From positions 3,426,001 through 3,490,000 of the forward strand of contig NZ_CP063832.1 of assembly GCF_023277925.1 (NCBI RefSeq): a stretch of DNA of 64,000 bases, read 5' to 3'. This document shows positions 37,010-44,241 of the stretch, in pieces (position 1 is the first letter of the stretch; each line of letters starts with the position of its first letter). Source of the DNA: Pseudomonas entomophila (lineage in GTDB: Bacteria; Pseudomonadota; Gammaproteobacteria; Pseudomonadales; Pseudomonadaceae). The notes under the pieces are model-generated. The model was not told where the DNA came from. It worked only from the letters and a program-made list of their open reading frames with translations, and searched no databases. The position numbers and the translations under genes were made by a program.

Positions 37010-37783
37010 TCAGGCTGACTCAGCGACATCCAGAGGCACGAACACCTCATGCCCTCGCCATTCGCCCATCTGTCCGGAAACAACCAACAGCCGATTCCCG
37101 GTCCCTGAGGCAGCCGCGACACACCGCCCCTGCTCGTCCCAGAACGCGCTGCGCCCAGCGGCCGCCCAGCCGCCCGTGGTACCGCCATGGTTAGCCATGA
37201 ACACCGCCATCCCATGCCGCTGTGCATAACCCTGCAACAACGCGCTATCAGCCGGATAACCCGTCTCCCCGATCAGCACGCCGGTCGCATACACCTGCGC
37301 GCCACGCTGCGCCGCCTGGGCGGCATGCTCGGGATGGCTGAAATCAGCACACACCGACAAGGCCACGGACAGCCCGGCGACGGATAACAACTCGCCGCCG
37401 CTCCCGGCACTGAAGAACACGTCCTCACCGGTATGCAGATGCTGCTTGGTATAGACCGCAATCGAGCCATCCGGGAGGAGGATGCAGGCCGCAATTCGAG
37501 GCTTGTCCTGACCCGGCACCTTGAGCGGCATCCCAACCACCGTGGTCATGCCCGCTGCCTGGGCGAACTGGCGCAGGGGCGCCAGCAGCGGCGTATCCAG
37601 GTTCTGCGCCAGGCCACTGGACACGGCGGGGGCGTAGCCCGTGAGGGACAGTTCGGGGAAGAGCAACAGGTCCACGCCTTGCTCATGGGCCTGGCGCATG
37701 AACGCCAGGTGCAAGGCCAGGTTGGCGGGGATATCGCCATCACGAATGGCGCATTGGGCGGCGGCGAAAACGGCTGGTGGCAT
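37010..37783 (-). CDS. Carbon-nitrogen hydrolase (nitrilase superfamily)
   Basis: A 257-aa nitrilase-fold amidohydrolase with its triad at Glu44 (LLFPELSLTGY), Lys113 (YTKQHLHTGE) and Cys145 (SVCADFSHPE). It has no signal peptide. The substrate is not evident; omega-amidase and small-amide hydrolase branches are possible. Its stop lies 2 bp from the end of the convergent relE frame. Confidence 0.85.
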   Translation of the reverse strand: MPPAVFAAAQCAIRDGDIPANLALHLAFMRQAHEQGVDLLLFPELSLTGYAPAVSSGLAQNLDTPLLAPLRQFAQAAGMTTVVGMPLKVPGQDKPRIAACILLPDGSIAVYTKQHLHTGEDVFFSAGSGGELLSVAGLSVALSVCADFSHPEHAAQAAQRGAQVYATGVLIGETGYPADSALLQGYAQRHGMAVFMANHGGTTGGWAAAGRSAFWDEQGRCVAAASGTGNRLLVVSGQMGEWRGHEVFVPLDVAESA

Positions 37784-37875
37784 GGGCGTCTCCTGACAAG
37801 GTAGGCAGACTCTGCTTGACCGTTATCCAGAAGACAACATCGCCATCAACGATACGAGGGCCATGGAGGCCTTTG

Positions 37876-37907
37876 CATGGGAGCGGGCTTGCCCCGCGAT
37901 TGGGCCA
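37876..37907. repeat. REP-like hairpin
   Basis: GGAGCGGGCTTGCCCCGCGA, a single REP-type palindrome between the nitrilase and EamA start regions. Confidence 0.55.
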
Positions 37908-38018
37908 CAGGGCGCCCCAGCATCCAGCCGGACGTGAGTCCACTCTTCACATAACGTATACCCAGGCAACGCTATGATGCTCTCCTGCACGCAATGAGCC
38001 TGACAAGGCGGCCCCATC

Positions 38019-39059
38019 ATGAATCTGAGTGTTCTCTACGCGCTGGTTGCAGCGGCGCTATTCGGCGCAAGCACACCGCTCGCCAAACTGTTGGGTGTCG
38101 ATACCCCGCCCATCCTGCTGGCCGGGCTGCTCTACCTGGGCAGTGGCATCGGCCTGACCCTCGTCCGTCTGGTACGCGATCGCGGCTGGCAGCGGCCTGG
38201 GCTGCCTGCCGGAGAATGGCCCTGGTTGCTGGGTGCCATCTTCTTCGGCGGCGTGCTTGCCCCTGTGGCGCTGATGTTCGGGCTCACTCGCACAGCGGGG
38301 GCCACTGCGTCGCTGATGCTCAACCTTGAGTCGGTCCTGACGGCAGTGCTGGCATGGGTGGTGTTCAAGGAAAACGCCGACCGCTGGATCGTGATCGGCA
38401 TGGTCGCCATCGTCCTGGGCGGTATCGTGCTGTCATGGCCGCAGGAGACCGCGACCGCCCATGACTGGACCGGGCCGCTGGCGGTGGCGTTCGCCTGCCT
38501 TTGCTGGGCGATCGACAACAACCTGACCCGCAAGGTCTCCGCCTCGGATGCGCTGTTCATCGCTGGCAGCAAAGGCCTGGCGGCGGGCGTGGTCAATGGC
38601 GGCCTGGCCTTGGCCATCGGCTCGCAATTGCCGGCCCTGGGCACGTTGGGGTCGATCCTGCTGGTTGGGTTTCTTGGGTATGGCGTCAGCCTGGTGCTGT
38701 TCGTCCTGGCGCTTCGCGGGTTGGGGAGCGCGCGAACCGGGGCGTACTTTTCCACGGCACCGTTCCTGGGGGCTGCGGTCGCGATCCTGATGCTGGGTGA
38801 GTCGGTGTCCGTGATGTTCCTGCTCGCTGCGGCGTTGATGGCCTTGGGTGTGTGGATTCACCTGATGGAGAATCATGTTCACGAACATCAGCATGAGGCC
38901 CTTGATCACAGCCACCGGCATACGCACGATGAGCACCATCAGCATGAGCACGACTTCGAGTGGGACGGTACCGAGCCGCACAGCCACCCGCATATGCATG
39001 CGCCGCTTCGCCATAGCCATGCGCATTTTCCGGATGTTCATCATCGGCATAGGCACTGA
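38019..39059 (+). CDS. EamA/DMT-family transporter with His-rich C-terminal tail
   Basis: A 346-aa inner-membrane protein. Residues 1-285 hold ten hydrophobic helices in two EamA repeats (LYALVAAALFGASTPLAKLL; LAVAFACLCWAIDNNLTRK). The last 60 or so residues contain about 23 histidines with Asp/Glu (HEHQHEALDHSHRHTHDEHH), an obvious metal-binding tail. Ordinary EamA exporters lack it, so handling of Ni, Co or Zn is likely. An intrinsic terminator follows at 39071. Confidence 0.85.
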   Translation: MNLSVLYALVAAALFGASTPLAKLLGVDTPPILLAGLLYLGSGIGLTLVRLVRDRGWQRPGLPAGEWPWLLGAIFFGGVLAPVALMFGLTRTAGATASLMLNLESVLTAVLAWVVFKENADRWIVIGMVAIVLGGIVLSWPQETATAHDWTGPLAVAFACLCWAIDNNLTRKVSASDALFIAGSKGLAAGVVNGGLALAIGSQLPALGTLGSILLVGFLGYGVSLVLFVLALRGLGSARTGAYFSTAPFLGAAVAILMLGESVSVMFLLAAALMALGVWIHLMENHVHEHQHEALDHSHRHTHDEHHQHEHDFEWDGTEPHSHPHMHAPLRHSHAHFPDVHHRHRH

Positions 39060-39070
39060 GCCAGTCAGGG

Positions 39071-39125
39071 TAAGGGGACTGGTTTTTCTCATCCGTCAGC
39101 GGTAGAGAAATTCGTCCCCTTTTTC
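39071..39125 (+). terminator. Terminator/inverted repeat after EamA gene
   Basis: Arms TAAGGGGACTGGTTTTTCTC and GAGAAATTCGTCCCCTTTTT form an imperfect hairpin ending in a T tract. A related inverted repeat lacking the T tract occurs at 43052. Confidence 0.65.
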
Positions 39126-39258
39126 GTTCGACGAATCGCCACCTGTTAACCATTTTTTTGACTTGTTAACTGCTCAGGTTTACAGCACAAAAAATCACTT
39201 AACACCACACATCCTCGACATGGCCAAATCACACAAGGAAACCAAGCGTTACCTTGGG

Positions 39259-40341
39259 TCAGTCCTTGGTATGTCCACTCAGAGCAGCTACATCCAGTAA
39301 CTCCAGTTTGCGCGCCTGGTGGAACTGATAGACCGTCATGCCCAGCAGCTCCGCCGCCTTGGACTCGCCGACAATCCCCTCCCCCAGCGCGCGGTAGACC
39401 AGTTGCTGGAACAGCCGCGTGGTTTCCGGGCGGTACGCAGCCCCCGGCTCCTGCTTGCGCCAGCCCTGTTTGACGAACACCATGAACAGCCGCTCACGCA
39501 CGGCGTGCGGGATGATCTCCAGGTCGCCAGCGCGATACAGGCAACCCTGCATGCTGAGGCCAAATTCCGCCTTGAGCAGATACAACTCGCGCACCTCCAG
39601 CATGTGGCGTTTCACGCCCAGATGCTGCCGCATGGCACTGGCCGGCACCAGCAATGCCGAGGCAAAACGGATACAGGCCTTTTCCTCGTCCAGCCCTTCG
39701 GCCAACCGACCGTGCATCAGCAAGTGACCAAGTTCGTGGGCCAAGGTGAAGCGTTGTCGGTCACCCGGCCAGTCCGCCGACACCACGATGACCGGCTGCC
39801 CCGCCACACTGGCTTGCAAGCCATCGAACTTCGCCTGCGCATCGACCTGGGTGATGATCACCAGAATCCCGTGCGTCTCCAGCACGTCGATCAAATCGGG
39901 AATCGGGCTCGACCCCAGGCCCCACAGCTGCCGCACCTGATCCGCCAGGTTGTCGACCGCCTGCAGCGAGTCCAACTGTGCGGGCAGCCCTGCCGGCGCG
40001 CTGAATGCCTGTACTGGATAGTTCGGCCATAGATTGATCAGTTCCTGCCAACGCTCCGCCTGATCCAGCACATCGGCCTCGATGCGCTTGAGGATCGCCT
40101 TGGGCGTGCTGCAACGCTTGCGATACTCGACACCCGCCAGCTCAACCTTGGCAGGGCGGAAAAAGTACTCGGCGCGCACCGACAGTGCCTTGCACAGACG
40201 CACGAGCACGCCGGAACTGGGCATGCTCTGGTCATGCTCATACTTCTTGATCATGTTGGCGCTCACGCCCACCTGATCACCTAGCGCCTGCATCGACAGG
40301 CCAGCAGCAGCGCGGGCACGTTTGAGCCGCTCGCCGATCAT
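39259..40341 (-). CDS. XRE-ImmA/IrrE metallopeptidase regulator
   Basis: A 360-aa protein. Residues 1-55 form an XRE helix-turn-helix (MIGERLKRARAAAGLSMQAL, GVSANMIKKYEHDQ). Residues about 140-240 form the ImmA/IrrE zinc peptidase with HELGH at 202-206 and a downstream Glu. A C-terminal helical domain follows. Such proteins cleave or control a repressor, or act as antitoxin-like regulators. No partner gene is found downstream before the convergent EamA gene, so it may act alone. The start MIGERLKRA is at 40341. Confidence 0.87.
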   Translation of the reverse strand: MIGERLKRARAAAGLSMQALGDQVGVSANMIKKYEHDQSMPSSGVLVRLCKALSVRAEYFFRPAKVELAGVEYRKRCSTPKAILKRIEADVLDQAERWQELINLWPNYPVQAFSAPAGLPAQLDSLQAVDNLADQVRQLWGLGSSPIPDLIDVLETHGILVIITQVDAQAKFDGLQASVAGQPVIVVSADWPGDRQRFTLAHELGHLLMHGRLAEGLDEEKACIRFASALLVPASAMRQHLGVKRHMLEVRELYLLKAEFGLSMQGCLYRAGDLEIIPHAVRERLFMVFVKQGWRKQEPGAAYRPETTRLFQQLVYRALGEGIVGESKAAELLGMTVYQFHQARKLELLDVAALSGHTKD

Positions 40342-40543
40342 CGGCTGTCTCCCTCGGTTTACGATTCCATAAAATTCCAAAGAAATATAAACCCGATACG
40401 CTTACCCGTCGAGACATGGGCGACGACCGTCCCACCGTGTCCAGCTCGCATCGCGCAACCGGCCGCTGATTCATATGCATCACCAAAGCCTGTATAAAGC
40501 GCCAGCAACCTGCGCCCCCGACGTCTGCCAAAGGAAACCCGCC

Positions 40544-41140
40544 ATGCTTCGGCCCTTGCTGCCAGCCCTGCTCCTGCTGCTTGCCGGCTGCGCCACCAAG
40601 CCCCCGGCCAACCCCGACAACCTCTGCGAGATCTTCCGCGAGAAGCCGAAATGGCACGAGGCGGCGTTGAAGGTGCAGGCGCGCTGGGGTGCGCCGGTGC
40701 AGGTGCCGATGGCGATGATGTACCAGGAGTCCTCGTTCAAGCACGACGCCCTGCCGCCGCGCTACTACTTCCTCGGCTTCATCCCCTGGGGCCGGGTGAG
40801 CAGCGCCTACGGCTACGCCCAGGCCAAGGACGAAACCTGGGCCGACTACAAGCGCGATGCCGGCGGCTGGGGCGCCGCCCGCGACGACTTCGCCGACGCG
40901 CTCGACTTCATGGGCTGGTACATGCAGAAGAGCCAGCAGGTGAATGGCGTGTCCAAGTGGGACGCCTATGGCCAGTACCTGAATTACCACGAAGGCTGGG
41001 GCGGCTACCGCAACCGCAGCTACGACGCCAAGCCGTGGCTGAAGAACGTGTCGCAGAAGGTTCAGGCGCGGGCTTCGGTGTTTGGGGCGCAGTACCGGAG
41101 TTGCGAGCAGGAACTGTCGCGGGGCGGGTGGTTCTGGTAG
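40544..41140 (+). CDS. Lytic-transglycosylase-like lipoprotein
   Basis: A 198-aa lipoprotein with lipobox LLAGC (Cys16). The mature part resembles SLT lysozyme-like domains: the catalytic Glu62 in MMYQESSFKHDA, then SSAYGYAQAKDETWADYKRDAGG and YLNYHEGWGGYRNRSY. It would cut peptidoglycan from the outer-membrane inner face. AAAGGAAACC provides the ribosome site for ATG 40544. A longer frame from 40475 would bury the signal peptide. Confidence 0.85.
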   Translation: MLRPLLPALLLLLAGCATKPPANPDNLCEIFREKPKWHEAALKVQARWGAPVQVPMAMMYQESSFKHDALPPRYYFLGFIPWGRVSSAYGYAQAKDETWADYKRDAGGWGAARDDFADALDFMGWYMQKSQQVNGVSKWDAYGQYLNYHEGWGGYRNRSYDAKPWLKNVSQKVQARASVFGAQYRSCEQELSRGGWFW

Positions 41141-41227
41141 GGCCGTCTAGCGGCGCGTTGCCGGCCAGGCACGTTCTCGAAAGCCGCGACGGATCACGTG
41201 GTGCCTGATCAGGGCACGCCACACAAT

Positions 41228-41244
41228 AGGGCCGCAAAGCGGCC
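41228..41244. terminator. GGGCCGC-AAA-GCGGCCC hairpin
   Basis: A perfect 7-bp stem with AAA loop between convergent genes. There is no strong T tract on either side, so termination is plausible but unproven. Confidence 0.4.
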
Positions 41245-41246
41245 CC

Positions 41247-41603
41247 GATGATGCGCGGCATCAGTCGCTAGAAACACCCTCTTCTTTCATCGCCTCCAGC
41301 TTGCCGAACTGCTCGCTGGCCAAGCGGCTGATGATCCGGATCGCCTGGTGAATGCCCGCCGTGTTGCGAAAGCTCAGCTGCGGGTTGTGCTCGCACTCCA
41401 GCACCTCGTCATGCTGGACCAGCGCCTCGCCGAGCAGTTCGAGGGTCCAGACGTAGCTTTGGAGGGTAGACAGGCGTTCGTGGTCAGGCATGGGACACCT
41501 CCCGATTGGCGCAGGTGGCAAGGGACTGGCTATCGATCGGGTAGAAGGTTGGGGATGGGGTAACCGCAAGGGTTGGGCGGCGGAGAGCGGATGCGAGGAT
41601 CCT
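41247..41603. repeat. Direct repeat copy 1 (small-gene module)
   Basis: About 357 bp nearly identical to 43128-43483. Both copies hold the same two small minus-strand genes. Similarity falls off upstream into the RNA leader, where sequence changes but structure is kept. Confidence 0.9.
41261..41491 (-). CDS. Small duplicated protein, copy 1
   Basis: A 76-aa helical protein (MPDHERLSTLQSYVWTLELL ... AIRIISRLASEQFGKLEAM). GGGAGG lies 7 nt before the ATG. It differs at only two positions from the protein at 43141-43371. Family not recognised; it resembles small Pseudomonas proteins found behind the same type of leader RNA. The start overlaps the upstream 46-codon ORF by 8 bp, which suggests coupling. 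Confidence 0.75.
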   Translation of the reverse strand: MPDHERLSTLQSYVWTLELLGEALVQHDEVLECEHNPQLSFRNTAGIHQAIRIISRLASEQFGKLEAMKEEGVSSD

Positions 41604-41624
41604 GCTCAGAATGCGAATAAGCAT
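41484..41624 (-). CDS. Short upstream ORF of module, copy 1
   Basis: A 46-aa ORF (MLIRILSRILASALRRP ... TFYPIDSQSLATCANREV) directly after the structured leader. The counterpart at 43364-43501 keeps length and most residues, which supports real coding. It may be a leader peptide coupled to the next gene, or the N-terminal part of an ancestral single protein. Confidence 0.55.
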   Translation of the reverse strand: MLIRILSRILASALRRPTLAVTPSPTFYPIDSQSLATCANREVSHA

Positions 41625-41629
41625 GCATG

Positions 41630-41760
41630 AGACTCCAAGTTTGAGATTGGAGCTACCACGATCCTTCCTACGGGATTGGGTGGCAGCTGTGCGTGGGGTA
41701 GGAATACCGGGAAACTTGGAACCCGGCCAGGCCGAAGCCTGCCCACGCACAGCCGCCATG
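41630..41760 (-). ncRNA. Predicted three-way-junction leader RNA, copy 1
   Basis: Read on the minus strand. Stem P1 pairs 41742-41757 with 41682-41697 (GGCGGCTGTGCGTGGG with its near-perfect complement). It closes two hairpins: P3 (41728-41741, CAGGC-UUCG-GCCUG) and P2 (41707-41726, CCGGG...CCCGG). Nearer the gene, CTCCAA/TTGGAG forms a hairpin overlapping the likely ribosome site. Copy 2 at 43505-43632 keeps every stem with compensatory changes. Confidence 0.7.
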
Positions 41761-41775
41761 ACATCGCAGCAGACG

Positions 41776-41810
41776 CAAAAAAGGCGCCAGCCGTTGTGAT
41801 GGGGCGCCTA
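41776..41810 (-). terminator. Intrinsic terminator upstream of leader RNA copy 1
   Basis: On the minus strand, AGGCGCC ... GGCGCCT followed by TTTTTT. It lies about 20 nt before the three-way junction, as in copy 2, so it may belong to the regulatory unit. Confidence 0.75.
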
Positions 41811-41980
41811 GTGCGTGCGCCAAGTTTACCAGCAGGTTCCTACACCTGGCCGCAGGTTTTACTGCGACTTGGAGAATCTATCTCTACGGCGGATCGGTTC
41901 GCAACGGTTACGACTGAAGGAAACTTCCGAAAACGTCGAGAGATAGTTCTTCTAGGAGGATCGCCTCCCATAGGAAAGGC

Positions 41981-42118
41981 ATGTCTATGCCCAAAGCCAA
42001 CGGCCAAGAGCCCTATGCGTGGCTGCGCCACGCACTGGAACGCCTGCCGCAGGTGTCCTCAGTTGAGGCTTACGACGCCCTTCTGCCGTTGAACTGCGTG
42101 CCCCACGTGCATCGCTGA
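41981..42118 (+). pseudogene. IS66 TnpC C-terminal fragment
   Basis: The frame reads MPKANGQEPYAWLRHALERL then PQVSSVEAYDALLPLNC and stops at 42118. This is the C-terminal end of an IS66 transposase (AKANGQEPYAWL type), different from the complete IS66 TnpC at 51977. The rest of the element is gone. Confidence 0.85.
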
Positions 42119-42134
42119 CGCACCACCCCGACTT

Positions 42135-42335
42135 TTAAAAGGTGGGGTTTATGGAGCGCTTGCGATCCATCTCGATCAGGAACAACTCCTTGCGGGTTTG
42201 CTTGCGCTTACCGGCGTACTCGACGTCGGTGAAGTTCATCTGCTTCATCCGAAAACTCGGGCAACGGGGTCGGCGTATTTCACCAGATTTGGGAAGTCTT
42301 TTTCAGGATTTCCTTATGTCTAGGGAACTATGGGC
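42135..42335 (-). mobile_element. IS5-family end with transposase N-terminal fragment
   Basis: From ATG 42248 on the minus strand the frame reads MKQMNFTDVEYAGKRKQTRK then ELFLIEMD, the start of IS5-family transposases, and ends after 37 codons at 42135. Upstream to about 42335 the sequence resembles the IS leader. A truncated remnant. Confidence 0.8.
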
Positions 42336-42512
42336 GATTCATTCTAAGGTCATGATGATGAGCTGCTGGTGCTCCAGCAGTTGCCTCAAAGCCTCGCCGC
42401 TCCTGGCTGCGAAAGCTTGGGTGGAGTCGGATCTGCAGGCATACCTGAGCGCACCCAATAAACGGGAGGTGGGACAATTTCCCTATTTTTGAGTTTTCCA
42501 AGGACTTCAACT

Positions 42513-42947
42513 ATGAAAAAACTGACAAACTTTGTATTTCCGTTAGTACTCACCTTGGGGGCAGTAGTCTCTAGTCCGGCCTCTGCTGATTGCGCACATA
42601 AACGTGCTGCCATTGAATATCAGATCCTGCAAGCGGAGAAGTACGGAAATACCCACCGCGTGGCAGGACTGGAAAGGGCACTGAGTAGAACAAACGCCTA
42701 TTGTGTTGACCACAGCTATGTCAGTCAGATCACGAGCGTGGAGAAGAGAGTAGTGAAACTCGAAAGCAAACTGCACGATCAACAGGACGACGTACGAGAA
42801 GCCCAGACCAAACTGCGCGAAGCTCAAGCCACGGGCAACCCCAGAAAGATTGCCAAGGCTCGAAGGAAATTGCAGGAAAAACAGGATGACTTGAATGAAA
42901 TAGCGACCGTACTGCGAGAGGCACAAGCGATTCCGGGTGATAGTTGA
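42513..42947 (+). CDS. DUF1090 periplasmic protein
   Basis: A 144-aa protein with a Sec signal (MKKLTNFVFPLVLTLGAVVS ... ASA). The mature part starts DCAHKRAAIEYQI and continues as a long coiled coil (residues about 75-130) with two cysteines, the DUF1090 (YqjC-like) pattern. AAGGA lies 9 nt upstream of the ATG. It is AT-richer than the core genes. Function unknown. Confidence 0.87.
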   Translation: MKKLTNFVFPLVLTLGAVVSSPASADCAHKRAAIEYQILQAEKYGNTHRVAGLERALSRTNAYCVDHSYVSQITSVEKRVVKLESKLHDQQDDVREAQTKLREAQATGNPRKIAKARRKLQEKQDDLNEIATVLREAQAIPGDS

Positions 42948-43051
42948 GGGGTTGGTATCTGAAGTCACACACTGAGTTTGTAAAACACTATCATCAGGAA
43001 GTCGTAACCGACGGGCTAGTGCACCTTAAGAACGATACATCGGAAGAAGTC

Positions 43052-43121
43052 AAAGGGGACAGATTTATTCTCTCGCGCTTTCACCTCTTGGCTTACCAGA
43101 GAAATAAATCCATTCCCTTTT
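43052..43121. repeat. Imperfect inverted repeat
   Basis: AAAGGGGACAGATTTATTCT and the complement of AAAGGGAATGGATTTATTTC face each other around 23 bp. Related to the hairpin after the EamA gene at 39071; perhaps an IS or miniature element remnant. Confidence 0.55.
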
Positions 43122-43127
43122 CCTTCC

Positions 43128-43483
43128 ATGATGCGTGGCATCATTCGCTAGAAACACCCTCTTCTTTCATCGCCTCCAGCTTGCCGAACTGCTCGCTGGC
43201 CAACCGGCTGATGATCCGGATCGCCTGATGAATGCCCGCCGTGTTGCGGAAGCTCAGCTGCGGGTTGTGCTCGCACTCCAGCACTTCGTCATGCTGGACC
43301 AGCGCCTCGCCGAGCAGTTCGAGGGTCCAGACGTAGCTTTGGAGGGTAGACAGGCGTTCGTGGTCAAGCACGGGGCACCTCCCGGTTGGCGTGGGTGGCG
43401 AGGGATTGGCTGTCAATTGGGTAGAAGGTTTGGGACGGGGTGGCCGCGGGGGTTGGGCGGCGGAGAGCGGATGCGAGGATCCT
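43128..43483. repeat. Direct repeat copy 2 (small-gene module)
   Basis: The partner of 41247-41603, about 356 bp. The two copies flank the IS fragments and the DUF1090 gene. Confidence 0.9.
43141..43371 (-). CDS. Small duplicated protein, copy 2
   Basis: A 76-aa protein identical to copy 1 except for residue 2 (Leu for Pro) and the last residue (Glu for Asp). The start codon is GTG instead of ATG, with the GGGAGG ribosome site kept. It overlaps the upstream short ORF by 8 bp. Confidence 0.72.
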   Translation of the reverse strand: MLDHERLSTLQSYVWTLELLGEALVQHDEVLECEHNPQLSFRNTAGIHQAIRIISRLASEQFGKLEAMKEEGVSSE

Positions 43484-43501
43484 CAGGATCTTGGTGGTCA
43501 T
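43364..43501 (-). CDS. Short upstream ORF of module, copy 2
   Basis: A 45-aa ORF (MTTKILRILASALRRPT ... SLATHANREVPRA) matching the copy 1 short ORF apart from the first few residues. It follows the leader RNA hairpin directly. Confidence 0.55.
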   Translation of the reverse strand: MTTKILRILASALRRPTPAATPSQTFYPIDSQSLATHANREVPRA

Positions 43502-43504
43502 GCA

Positions 43505-43632
43505 TGAGTTCCTTTCGTTGTGGAACTGCCACCGCTCGCGGCCAAGCAAGTTTAGGTGGCAGCAGTACGCGGGTTGGCCGACCGGGACGAAAGGGGCCCG
43601 GCACACCCGAAGGTGTCCCGCGCACCACCGCC
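43505..43632 (-). ncRNA. Predicted three-way-junction leader RNA, copy 2
   Basis: Minus strand. P1 pairs 43617-43632 with 43558-43573 and, against copy 1, several A-U or C-G pairs are G-U here. P3 (43603-43616) is ACACC-UUCG-GGUGU, all pairs changed consistently while the UUCG loop is kept. P2 (43582-43601) is CCGGG...CCCGG. The start-proximal hairpin is GTTCC/GGAAC with the ribosome site in the 3' arm. Confidence 0.7.
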
Positions 43633-43653
43633 ATGACGCAACATCGCGGGCAC

Positions 43654-43684
43654 AAAAAAGCGCCTGCGATGGAGACTGGGCGCT
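43654..43684 (-). terminator. Intrinsic terminator upstream of leader RNA copy 2
   Basis: Minus strand AGCGCC ... GGCGCT then TTTTTT; same position relative to the leader RNA as in copy 1. Confidence 0.75.
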
Positions 43685-44241
43685 GTTGCGCCTTTCGATT
43701 CCGACCGGCCAAGGTCGCGTCGCCGATGCTTCGGCGACGGGGGGAATTTATTCCTTAGGGCCTGCTTATGCAAGCTTAGGATGGTTAGGAAAAGGCGATG
43801 GATGATGCGGGAAACTGCCTACAACACAAGGGCGCTTAGATTAGCCTCCTCAGCAGGCCGGTCCGGCGCAGATGAACGAGGCTTGATCAAGGTCTACGAA
43901 GAACGGTGCGGAGACAGGAATCGAATATAGCACCAGAAGGCCACGGATTATAAGGAAATGGCGATTCGAAATCACTTAACGTATCCCTAAATAGAAATCT
44001 GCCTAGGCCGCCCCGAGGAAGACTGGGATGCACTAAAAAATCCGGGGCTGAGGCCTGTTTTGGGTGCTAGGGACACTCGGTAACGGTTGTTGGCTCCAGT
44101 TGCGGACTCTCTGCCAGGCGATTGCACGACTTGCTGGCGCTCGGTCGTAGCCGTTCTTTAGTGATGGGTTGCTCTGACTCTACTTTTGATTGCGGAGTTT
44201 AAGTGGGCTCTATACCAGATCATAGGGATGGAGCTTGCCCA
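43685..44241. other. Noncoding AT-rich stretch
   Basis: I see no protein gene here. It contains a degenerate tRNA-3'-end-like segment at 43905-43934 and otherwise unstructured sequence running to the stop codon of the Ntn-hydrolase gene. Confidence 0.6.
43905..43934. other. Degenerate copy of the tRNA-Thr 3' end (possible att remnant)
   Basis: The segment GGTGCGGAGACAGGAATCGA followed by ATATAGCACC matches about 24 of 31 positions of the tRNA-Thr(CGT) 3' end at 55600 in the same orientation, including AGGAATCGAA. It may mark the far end of an island integrated at the tRNA, or be chance similarity to a T-arm. Confidence 0.4.

Noticed and set aside
42944-43228. 94-codon plus-strand frame over copy 2 of the small-gene module
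   Set aside because: It runs through an inverted repeat and antisense to the duplicated gene; no homologous frame exists at copy 1.
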